The position numbers and the translations under genes are program-made. Source: Allomuricauda sp. F6463D (GTDB lineage: Bacteria > Bacteroidota > Bacteroidia > Flavobacteriales > Flavobacteriaceae). Taken from it: a stretch of DNA of 64,000 nucleotides. Where the stretch lies: NCBI RefSeq assembly GCF_023015965.1, contig NZ_JALKAN010000002.1:930001-994000 (forward strand). The letters are read 5' to 3'. Shown one piece after another: positions 43,088 through 51,447 of this stretch. Every line of letters starts with the position of its first letter. The stretch's first letter is position 1. The notes below the pieces were generated by a model that ran no database searches, was not told the origin of the DNA, and was given only the letters and a program-made list of their open reading frames with translations.

Positions 43088-46000
43088 TCAGAGCGAAAAT
43101 CTTTGGTTTATTGTTGTTAATTGCGGCAATAACATAAATTTTGCCATTTTTATCCTTGAACTGTTTTAGGTATTTCACTTCTTCCCTGATCTTAAAGCCG
43201 CTTGTCTCATAATCTTGCCAGGTAAAATTTAGGTTGCCGTCCCCCAACAATAGGTTTCCTTGGCTTGCATCCAAACGTGAAAACTGCGGTTTAAATTCGT
43301 AATTGTTACCCGCCATGATCAAGTCAAGGTTGCCATCGTTGTTCACATCGGCACAGGTAATATCACAAATACAAGAAAGTTGCACTCTTGGAGGTAGATT
43401 TTTAATGGTAAATTTACCACCTCCTTCATTAATGGCTATTACAGATGCCGAGGTCTCTACTTTCTTTACAATCGACTTGTCCATGACTTCTTTTGGGAAA
43501 AGCTGTTGGATGGTACGGTGGGCATAATCTGTTGCCTTTAGGTTCTGTTTTTTAAGTGAAGGTAGTTGATCGGTAAGCTCTCTTTTTTGATGAATTGGAT
43601 AATCGCCACCATTTTCTTGCATGGTCATGATTTGCTCAATGGTGCCATTGTTGTCATAATCGTTGATATACAATTTCATTGGTGCGTATTCCGTAGGTTT
43701 GTAATGAAGATTGAGACCTTGGTTGCCTAAAATTAAATCTTGGTCTCCGTCGCCATCAAGGTCTGCCGTTTCTACGGTATTCCACCATCCATGAAGACTG
43801 TCTAGGGAACTTGTCATTTTTGTTAATCGCCTGCCGGTGTTCTTATAGATTTTTGGGGTGTCCCATTCTGCAGTAATGATAAGGTCTTTTTTACCATCAC
43901 CATCAATGTCCTCCCATTTGGAATCGGTTACCATACCGGCATTTTTGAGGTCGTACCCCAAGCGTTCCGTTACATCGTTAAAAGTGCCATCTCCCATATT
44001 TTCAAGTAGAAGATGGTCAGGAGATAAACCATACACGCCTACTACACTTCGCGACCCGATAAAAAGATCTACATCTCCGTCGTTGTCAAAGTCATATGGA
44101 GCTATTGTTGCAATATTTTTAAATGTTGAAGGTAGCTCATTTTCAGATTTTGAAAAGTTTCCGTTGCCATCATTTAAATATAATCGAGCTCTGTAATTAC
44201 GCTCCATTCCCACAACATTACCGCCGGAGCCAACGACCAAATCAAGATCTCCGTCACCATCTGCATCAAAAAATGAGGCGGCGACATCTTCAAATTCTTT
44301 ATCTTCTTCAAAGGCCTTTATTGACTTAGGTACTACGTTACCATTGCCCCTATGCATATATATGGTTCCCGGTTGTCCTTTAGCTCCACCAATGTAGAAG
44401 TCTTCATTGCCATCACCATCAATGTCGGCCACAGCTAGTGAAGGTCCTTCTTGGGAAACCTTATGCGATATAAGACCTTCGTAATCAAAATCATTGTACT
44501 TATCTTCTTTATGTGCAGCGACGACACTTGTAGCCAATTCCTTAAGGAAAGGCTTTACCGTTGCTTTGTTTGGTATTGTATAGGTTTCCTCTGCATTGGA
44601 ATAATCTAATACCAATACTTGGTTGGCCGCTACTTTTTCCAATTTTTGAGTAAGGTTATCGGGCCATACAATACGAATAGAATCCAATTGTCCGGTTTTA
44701 CCCAAACCAAATGTCATATCATACTGTACCGAAGATTGGAAGCCTCGGGATGGAATCAATTCTTGATTTATGATATTACCGTTAAAATATAGTTTGGCCA
44801 ATGTGCCAACTGCAAATGGGTTGGTTTTTGGCCCTTTGAATTTTAATTGGATATAATTGTTGTTCAATTGGGTGTCCGTGTTGTTTTTGTAAATAAAGGC
44901 CTGTGTGTTTACATTGTTTATTACTAAATCTAAATCTCCATCGTTGTCCAAATCTGCATATGCGGCTCCATTTGAGCGGGAGGGGAGCTCAAATCCCCAT
45001 TCTTTATTCGCATTTTTAAAGGTGATATCCCCATTGTTTTTGTATGCAAAGTTCGGCTGTGGTTTTACCGGCATTTTGCTGATAATGGAGTCAATGGATT
45101 CTTTCTTGCCTGTTAAAGCCATTTTTTGAACAATTTCGTTGGCAAAAAAGTCTACAAAGTCCAAATCGGTAAGATCGTGGTTTATTCCATTAGTGATAAA
45201 AATATCCTTTAGACCATCATTGTCCATATCAAACATGAGTCCTGCCCAGCTCCAATCCGTGGCATGGACACCACTGTAGTAGGCAACTTCGGAGAATGTG
45301 CCGTTACCGTTATTGAGCTGTAATGTGTTTTGGATATATTGTTGGCCAAAATCTTTGCTTTGCTTTAGGTCAAAAATATTGTAGCCTTCAAACTCCATTA
45401 CGGATTTTACCCTATGTTCTTTTTCGGGTAACATATCTGTAATGAAAATATCATTGTGCCCGTCATTGTTAATGTCGGCTATATCTATTCCCATAGCGGA
45501 TAGGCTCAAATGGGAAGTCCAATCCTTAATTTCTTCATTGAACGTTCCATCTTTTTGATTTATATAGAGGTAATCCCTTTCATAAAAATCGTTGGACACA
45601 TAAATATCGGGGTACAGATCACCGTTAAAATCTGTGACCATTACACCTAGACCGAAACCGATTAGGCTTCCATAAATACCTGCCTCCTCACTAACATCAA
45701 CAAATTTCCCATTGTCATTTCTTAAGAGCATATCACCAACCCCTTTGAAAATGTCGGGCACGCCTTCCCAATCCTGGGCTCTTACTTCCCGTTGTTCGGC
45801 ATAGCCAAGACTACTTACGGGAATGTTGCTGTTGTTGAGAATGTATACATCCAAATCCCCATCTTTATCATAATCAAAAAAAGTGGCGTGGGTTGTGAAT
45901 CCAGTTTTGGCCAAGTTATATTCTTCCGCTTTTTCGGTAAAGGTCAGGTCTCCATTGTTTATATAGAGGTCGTTATCATGGTTGTTGCCTTCCATGTTAC

Positions 46001-46427
46001 CAGCATTACAGACATAAATGTCCAACAACCCATCATGATTAATATCTACCATTACCACTCCTGTGGACCAAGGTTTGTTTCCCAATACTCCTGCACTTTC
46101 CGAGATGTCCTCAAACTTCATGTCCCCTTTGTTCAGATAAAGTCTGTTGGGAACCATGTTACCAGTTAGGTAAATATCTTCTAGTCCATCGTTGTTGATA
46201 TCACCAATAGCAACCCCGCCACCATTGTAAAAGTTTCGGTATTTAAAAATGTTGAAATTCTTTTGGTTTTCAATCGAATTAATGAACGTAACACCTGTTT
46301 CCTCTGGTTTCAACAGGGTAAAAAGTGTATCCATTTCCTTTTCCGCCACTTGTTGTTTTCCTTCATTGTTCTTACAGGACAATAGTCCTGTTAGGAGAAG
46401 GCATACAGTTATATATTTAAGTTTCAT
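43080..46427 (-). CDS. FG-GAP/VCBS repeat lipoprotein with UnbV/ASPIC domain (second of three)
   Basis: 1115 residues, lipid Cys18 (GLLSCKNNEG). About 14 calcium loops (DINNDGLEDI, DINHDGLLDI, DYDKDGDLDV, DADGDGDLDL, DVNNDGNLDL and others) and a central UnbV/ASPIC region (LIPSRGFQSSVQYDMTFGLG, LDSIRIVWPD). It shares with its two neighbours the N-terminal block FYNGGGVAIGDINNDGL and the WSWAGLMFDMDNDGLKDIFI segment, so all three arose by tandem duplication, but they are diverged enough to hold separate roles. It overlaps the upstream paralogue by ATGA. Confidence 0.92.
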   Translation of the reverse strand: MKLKYITVCLLLTGLLSCKNNEGKQQVAEKEMDTLFTLLKPEETGVTFINSIENQKNFNIFKYRNFYNGGGVAIGDINNDGLEDIYLTGNMVPNRLYLNKGDMKFEDISESAGVLGNKPWSTGVVMVDINHDGLLDIYVCNAGNMEGNNHDNDLYINNGDLTFTEKAEEYNLAKTGFTTHATFFDYDKDGDLDVYILNNSNIPVSSLGYAEQREVRAQDWEGVPDIFKGVGDMLLRNDNGKFVDVSEEAGIYGSLIGFGLGVMVTDFNGDLYPDIYVSNDFYERDYLYINQKDGTFNEEIKDWTSHLSLSAMGIDIADINNDGHNDIFITDMLPEKEHRVKSVMEFEGYNIFDLKQSKDFGQQYIQNTLQLNNGNGTFSEVAYYSGVHATDWSWAGLMFDMDNDGLKDIFITNGINHDLTDLDFVDFFANEIVQKMALTGKKESIDSIISKMPVKPQPNFAYKNNGDITFKNANKEWGFELPSRSNGAAYADLDNDGDLDLVINNVNTQAFIYKNNTDTQLNNNYIQLKFKGPKTNPFAVGTLAKLYFNGNIINQELIPSRGFQSSVQYDMTFGLGKTGQLDSIRIVWPDNLTQKLEKVAANQVLVLDYSNAEETYTIPNKATVKPFLKELATSVVAAHKEDKYNDFDYEGLISHKVSQEGPSLAVADIDGDGNEDFYIGGAKGQPGTIYMHRGNGNVVPKSIKAFEEDKEFEDVAASFFDADGDGDLDLVVGSGGNVVGMERNYRARLYLNDGNGNFSKSENELPSTFKNIATIAPYDFDNDGDVDLFIGSRSVVGVYGLSPDHLLLENMGDGTFNDVTERLGYDLKNAGMVTDSKWEDIDGDGKKDLIITAEWDTPKIYKNTGRRLTKMTSSLDSLHGWWNTVETADLDGDGDQDLILGNQGLNLHYKPTEYAPMKLYINDYDNNGTIEQIMTMQENGGDYPIHQKRELTDQLPSLKKQNLKATDYAHRTIQQLFPKEVMDKSIVKKVETSASVIAINEGGGKFTIKNLPPRVQLSCICDITCADVNNDGNLDLIMAGNNYEFKPQFSRLDASQGNLLLGDGNLNFTWQDYETSGFKIREEVKYLKQFKDKNGKIYVIAAINNNKPKIFALNE

Positions 46428-49400
46428 TTATCGTTTTGTTTTTGGACCAAAAAAACGGGAGCACCATTGTTCATTGTAATTATGAACTCCGCATTCCCAT
46501 TCCTATTTATTTTTTCAATTTTTCTGGCTGCGCCGGAAATCCCCAAGTTTTGTTTCCAAGTTATAGTGCCATTATTGTCATTTTGTAATAAAAATCCGTG
46601 TGAAGCGTCCAATCTACCAAGTTGGGTGCTTATCTCAAAATTATTGCCTACCATTAATATTTCATTAATCCTTTCTTCACTGTTTTTTACCAAGTAAATA
46701 TCGTTCACCGAAGAAGATTGCACTAACCTGGGAAGTTCTTTTATGCTAAAGTTATTGTTGCCATCATTTTCAAAATATGAAGTGGCGAGTAGATATACTT
46801 TTCTTTTAGTTGCTTCTTCTAATTTATCATCACCAAATAATTCTTCTAAGGAGGCCTTTGCAAAGTCTTTGTAGAACAGAAATTTTTTATTCAAAAAAGG
46901 CATTTGCTTGGTAAGTTCATCTTTAGATGCAAAAGCAGTTTCCCTGTCCCCATGAAAATGGGTCACTACGGTTTCAATGGAACCATTGTCATCAAAATCG
47001 TTGATATAGAGTGTGATCGGTTTTTTAGTGGAGGCATTGAACTTGGTATTGAGTCCCCAGTTGCCAGCAAGTAAATCCAAATCTCCATCATTATCCAAAT
47101 CGGCAACTTCAATGCAGTTCCACCACCCGTTGGTTTTTGCTAGGCCATTGTCCTTTTGGGGTAATAGTTGTTTTCCGTTGTTCAAGAAGATGGTGACTGG
47201 AATCCAATGACCAACAACAATAAGATCTTGAAATCCATTTTTATCAAGATCTTTCCATATAAAATCTTTTACATTGCCTATATTTTTCAGTTCTGGTGCG
47301 AAGGAAGATGTCACATCCTTAAAATTGCCTTTTCCATCATTTTCCAAAAGGTATTGCTCACTTTTCTCCCCAAATTTCGTTGGAACTGCGTTTGAAGTAA
47401 TAAAAAGATCGAGATCTCCATCGTTGTCAAAATCCACGACGTCAGCTTTTGATGCATTTACCTCAAGTTCCGAGAAGTTTTCTTCGTCTTTGGTGAAAAT
47501 TCCTTTGTTGTTACGATATAGTCTTGGTTGGAGCGGTTTGCCAGTAGTGAATTCATTGCCACCGCTAACTACGATTAGATCTAGGTCTCCATCATTATCT
47601 ATATCGGCAAAAACTTGGTCAATATCTTCGTTGATTGCATCTAGATCGAATAGTTCCGGTTGATGCGCATTGAAGTTGCCTTTTTCATCTTGTAGGTATA
47701 GTTTTGAAGCTTGTGTTTTTCCACCGCAGATAAAAAGATCATCCATTCCATCGTTGTTGATATCTGCTATTGCAGTCGACGGACCTTCATTTGAGTAAGC
47801 AAATGGAATAAGTGGGTTTCGGTCAAAATCCAGACTGGGATATTCTTTATGAACAAATTCAATACTTTGTGAAGAAGGTTCATACTCTGGATTTTTAGGT
47901 GTTATGTTCGTAAAATAATTTCCTGATGCATTGGAATAGCTAACTTCCAATACTTGATTGGCCTTGATGTTATGTAAGGTTTCAAATTTTCCTGCTGGCC
48001 ATATTACTTGGATAGAATCAATTATGGTGTCTTTGCCATGACCAAAGTTTAGACTATTGTCCTTAGCAGACATAAAACCCCGGGTTGCAATGTTTTCTTG
48101 GACAGCTACTTTATTATTGTTGAATACAAGAACTTTAACACCTATCCCAAATTTATTTTTTGGACTTCCTTCAAATTTAATTTTTGTAAAGTTCCCACCT
48201 TCTAATGTGTTTTCCATTACAAAGGCTTCTTGGTTTACGTTGTTTACGACCAAATCCAAATCTCCATCGTTGTCCAAATCCGCATAAACAGAACCGTTAC
48301 TATAGGAGTCTAATTGTGGTCCCCAGGTATCGGTTACATTGGTAAAATCTGTACCCCCGTTATTTTTATAATAATAGTTTTGTACTTTCTTCTTTGGTAG
48401 CCGATCAATAAGAGCCATGTCCTTGTCGGACAGTCCTTTTTCTATATTTTGTTGAATATCCTCGTTCGAAATGTAATTTATGTAATCCATGTCGTTGGTT
48501 ACACCTTGAATGCCGTTGGATATAAAAAGATCTTTGAACCCGTCATTATCAAAGTCTGCCAGTAACGCTCCCCATGACCACTCCGTTGCATCTATTCCAC
48601 TTAAATTGGCAATTTCTGCAAAGTTTTCACCATCTAAATTTAAATGAAGTGTGTTTGCCATGTACTGAGGAGCAAAGCCATTTTTAAGGTATTGTTGGTA
48701 TACTGGATAAGGATATTCCAGACCGGATGTTTTGTACGTTTCCAGATCCTCTGGCAGCATATCCAAGGATATAATGTCGGATAGCCCATCATTATTGATG
48801 TCGGCGATATCGTTGCCCATTGAAAAGTGGGTGGTATGTCCCAATTTCTTATCATCATCAGAGATGGTCTCTTTAAATGTTCCGTCCTGTTGATTGATAT
48901 ATAAATAGTCGTTTTCAAAAAAATCATTACCAATATAGATGTCTGGGTAACCGTCGTTATTTATGTCGCTAATTGCAAGTCCCAATCCATACCCTATAGA
49001 TCCTTGGAAAATACCAGCTTCTTTGGATACATCGATAAATCTACCGTTTTCATTTTTAAAAAGGATATCGCCGGACATGGAGTCTACAATTTTTCGTTTT
49101 GCGCCTTTTCCATAGGAACGATTTGGATTTACCGAATGATTTAGGAGATACATGTCCAAATCACCGTCCAAATCATAATCAAAAAAAGCAGCTTGAGTGG
49201 AATATCCGATAAAGTCCAAACCATACTTTTTAGATTCCTCCTTAAAAGTAGGTATGCCATCTTGATTGTTTCCTTGATTAATATAAAGCAAGTTATGTCC
49301 ACGGATGACACCATGGTCCCCAACTTTGGAAATGTATATATCCAAAAGCCCATCGTTGTTAACATCGGCTTGTGTAACACCTGTAGTCCAGCCAGATTCG

Positions 49401-49729
49401 TTTATGAGCTTAGCAGTCGTAGTGATGTCTTTAAATATAAAATCTCCTTGGTTAAGATAAAACTTGTCTTGTTCCTGATTGGAAGTGAAATAGAGGTCTA
49501 CAAGGCCATCACCATTAAAATCACCAGCTGCCACTCCGGCCCCATTATAAAAATAGAGATAGTTTAAAATGTTAAGGTCTGGGTTCTGGGTAAGTTGATT
49601 GTTAAATGTTATTCCTGTGTGTTGCGAATCTTTTTGAACAAATAGCGTTTTCGTTTCTTTTTTCCCACAACTTGTTAGGGTTAGTACAAAGCCAAAAATA
49701 ATCCAGAGTTGTCCTCTCATTTCTTTCAT
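46424..49729 (-). CDS. FG-GAP/VCBS repeat lipoprotein with UnbV/ASPIC domain (first of three)
   Basis: 1101 residues, lipid Cys21 (LTLTSCGKKE). About 13 calcium loops (DFNGDGLVDL, DVNNDGLLDI, DYDLDGDLDM, DIDNDGDLDL, DLDNDGDLDL and others) in two propellers around a central UnbV/ASPIC region (IATRGFMSAKDNSLNFGHGK, IDSIQVIWPA). An internal ATG at codon 4 (MRGQLW) may be the true start; it would shorten the signal only slightly. First gene after the terminator that closes susD, with its own 5' region holding an inverted repeat. Its stop overlaps the next start (ATGA), giving tight coupling. Confidence 0.92.
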   Translation of the reverse strand: MKEMRGQLWIIFGFVLTLTSCGKKETKTLFVQKDSQHTGITFNNQLTQNPDLNILNYLYFYNGAGVAAGDFNGDGLVDLYFTSNQEQDKFYLNQGDFIFKDITTTAKLINESGWTTGVTQADVNNDGLLDIYISKVGDHGVIRGHNLLYINQGNNQDGIPTFKEESKKYGLDFIGYSTQAAFFDYDLDGDLDMYLLNHSVNPNRSYGKGAKRKIVDSMSGDILFKNENGRFIDVSKEAGIFQGSIGYGLGLAISDINNDGYPDIYIGNDFFENDYLYINQQDGTFKETISDDDKKLGHTTHFSMGNDIADINNDGLSDIISLDMLPEDLETYKTSGLEYPYPVYQQYLKNGFAPQYMANTLHLNLDGENFAEIANLSGIDATEWSWGALLADFDNDGFKDLFISNGIQGVTNDMDYINYISNEDIQQNIEKGLSDKDMALIDRLPKKKVQNYYYKNNGGTDFTNVTDTWGPQLDSYSNGSVYADLDNDGDLDLVVNNVNQEAFVMENTLEGGNFTKIKFEGSPKNKFGIGVKVLVFNNNKVAVQENIATRGFMSAKDNSLNFGHGKDTIIDSIQVIWPAGKFETLHNIKANQVLEVSYSNASGNYFTNITPKNPEYEPSSQSIEFVHKEYPSLDFDRNPLIPFAYSNEGPSTAIADINNDGMDDLFICGGKTQASKLYLQDEKGNFNAHQPELFDLDAINEDIDQVFADIDNDGDLDLIVVSGGNEFTTGKPLQPRLYRNNKGIFTKDEENFSELEVNASKADVVDFDNDGDLDLFITSNAVPTKFGEKSEQYLLENDGKGNFKDVTSSFAPELKNIGNVKDFIWKDLDKNGFQDLIVVGHWIPVTIFLNNGKQLLPQKDNGLAKTNGWWNCIEVADLDNDGDLDLLAGNWGLNTKFNASTKKPITLYINDFDDNGSIETVVTHFHGDRETAFASKDELTKQMPFLNKKFLFYKDFAKASLEELFGDDKLEEATKRKVYLLATSYFENDGNNNFSIKELPRLVQSSSVNDIYLVKNSEERINEILMVGNNFEISTQLGRLDASHGFLLQNDNNGTITWKQNLGISGAARKIEKINRNGNAEFIITMNNGAPVFLVQKQNDK

Positions 49730-49781
49730 TAAAAGCAGTGGGTAATTTAATTAATTCCAGAGCAAGTGGGGCAGGGTAACG

Positions 49782-49809
49782 ATTAATCTTTTTCTAATGA
49801 AAGATTAAT
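49782..49809. promoter_or_regulatory. Inverted repeat upstream of the UnbV operon
   Basis: ATTAATCTTT / AAAGATTAAT, perfect 10-bp arms with an 8-nt spacer, 53 bp upstream of the first UnbV gene. It has no U-run after it, so it looks more like an operator or mRNA hairpin than a terminator. A third partial copy (TGATTAA) follows at about 49813. Confidence 0.5.
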
Positions 49810-49838
49810 GTTTGATTAAGGTTATACCAAATAAAAAG

Positions 49839-49866
49839 GAAAGACCACCGATCGGTGGTCTTTCCA
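49839..49866 (-). terminator. Strong intrinsic terminator after susD
   Basis: 28-bp perfect palindrome: stem GGAAAGACCACC / GGTGGTCTTTCC around GATC. On the minus strand it is followed by TTTTTATTT, 28 bp after the susD stop. It separates the susCD transcript from the UnbV/haloperoxidase operon, or sets the ratio between them by partial readthrough. Confidence 0.9.
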
Positions 49867-49893
49867 TATATAAACGACTTAAACTTTGTTTTA

Positions 49894-51435
49894 TTAATAT
49901 CCTGGGTTTTGTACCAAGTTAGGGTTCGAGATTATTGCCGTTGCAGGTATAGGGAACAAGTTTTTGGTGTCATCCCCAGAGACCTCTTTGTAAGACCATG
50001 GAGCAGTAAACTGCCCGAAACGAATCAAATCGTTTCTTCTCCAAAGCTCACCATACAATTCTCTTCCTCTTTCATCAATAATGTCTTGCTCGGTAACACT
50101 TCCTAATGCAGAAGCTCCTCTCAATGTTCTAAGAGCATTAACCATTGCTGTTGGGTCTCCTCCACTTCGTAACATGGCCTCAGCTTTCATTAAGTAAGCA
50201 TCGGCATATCTGAATACAATCTTGTGATTGGCAAAAGCACCATTGGCAGGGTTGTATTTAATTACCCTAATTCCAGTTCTTTCGTTGTTACCCAACAAAC
50301 CTGGTAATTCTTTTGTGAAGACCAAAGGGGCTCCGGTTCTGTCTGTATAGGGATTACCGTTGGCATCGTACTGTTGTCCAATTAGGAAACCGTTTCCAAT
50401 ACCAAAGTTTGTCCCATCTGTAGGCACAAAACCTCTTCTTTCTTCCTGACCTGAACCAGTAGTGTTTACGTTGGCATCACCTTCAAACAAATCATAGAAT
50501 TCTGCAATCGTGGTAAAACCGTTCCAACCACCAGCTTGATCTGGAACTACTTGATTGTAGTGTAAAGTGTTCCAAATGTTTTCACCAACACCAGCTGTTG
50601 TAAACCAGATAGTTTCAGTATTTAAATCGTTGATGTCTTCGTAGCCTCCATCTTCAAACAATTCAAAATATCCTTCTTTAAGGGCAAATCCTTCAGCTTC
50701 GATATCATCTACTAAACTAATAACTTGTTGCATATCCGAAGCGTCTGGTGTTCCGGAGCCTGTGTATATATGCTTATTCAAGTAAAATTTAGCCAATAAT
50801 ATCATTCCGGCTGCTTTTGAAGCTGAGACCAATTCTTCACTTGGGCCTACAGACGGTAAATCTGGAATGGCTTCGGTCAAATCGGTTACAGCAAAGTCAT
50901 AAGCCTCGGTTCTTGTCATAACTGTTGGATTTACATCCGGTCCTTCATCTGGAGTTCTGAATGGAACTTGCCCAAACATATCAATTAACCAAAACATGCT
51001 ATAAGCTCTTAAAAACTTAGCCTCAGCAACTTGTTGTGTAGTTGGGCTACTTCTACTATCAATAATAGTAGTTGCATTAAATACATTACTATTCTGATCG
51101 TTCCAAACATTTTTCACTCTTTGGTGTGTTGGACTCCAAGTGTGAGAATGCAAAGTTCTCCATACTCCGTTGTCTCCCCAGTCTGTTCCACGAGTTGGAA
51201 CCACAAACTCATCGGTACTCACTTCCGCAAGTGCGTACAAATTTTCTTGTGTTTGTAATTGACCTCTTACTGAATTGTAAAGTGCAGTAAGGCTCGACTC
51301 AGCTTGGACTCCTGTAAATTCACCGCTCAAGTCGGTGAATATCGAATCTGTCTGTTCGATTTCTAAATCTGTGCAACCCAACATACCCAAGGATAGTGCC
51401 CAGATGTAAATTTTATTTAGTTTAATAGCTTTCAT
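49894..51435 (-). CDS. susD: SusD/RagB-family surface nutrient-binding lipoprotein
   Basis: 513 residues, lipid Cys21 (GMLGCTDLEIEQ). The SusD fold is evident: N-terminal helices with TPR-like repeats (AEAKFLRAYSMFWLIDMFGQ-VPFRTPDEG) and the C-terminal motif of the family (IFRYADAYLMKAEAMLRSGG, IIDERGRELYGELWRRNDLIRFG). SusD caps the SusC barrel and captures oligosaccharides or other ligands. It lies 12 bp after susC on the same strand and ends at a strong terminator. The ligand is not shown; a GH13 enzyme across the divergent promoter hints at alpha-glucan. Confidence 0.95.
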   Translation of the reverse strand: MKAIKLNKIYIWALSLGMLGCTDLEIEQTDSIFTDLSGEFTGVQAESSLTALYNSVRGQLQTQENLYALAEVSTDEFVVPTRGTDWGDNGVWRTLHSHTWSPTHQRVKNVWNDQNSNVFNATTIIDSRSSPTTQQVAEAKFLRAYSMFWLIDMFGQVPFRTPDEGPDVNPTVMTRTEAYDFAVTDLTEAIPDLPSVGPSEELVSASKAAGMILLAKFYLNKHIYTGSGTPDASDMQQVISLVDDIEAEGFALKEGYFELFEDGGYEDINDLNTETIWFTTAGVGENIWNTLHYNQVVPDQAGGWNGFTTIAEFYDLFEGDANVNTTGSGQEERRGFVPTDGTNFGIGNGFLIGQQYDANGNPYTDRTGAPLVFTKELPGLLGNNERTGIRVIKYNPANGAFANHKIVFRYADAYLMKAEAMLRSGGDPTAMVNALRTLRGASALGSVTEQDIIDERGRELYGELWRRNDLIRFGQFTAPWSYKEVSGDDTKNLFPIPATAIISNPNLVQNPGY

Positions 51436-51447
51436 AGAAATTATTTT

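Noticed and set aside
39848-49729. Short, frequently recurring motifs rich in ATCACCATC-like triplets that could suggest a CRISPR or minisatellite
   Set aside because: They are the coding sequence of D-x-D-G-D calcium loops, irregularly spaced and in frame in three protein genes, with no uniform spacers.
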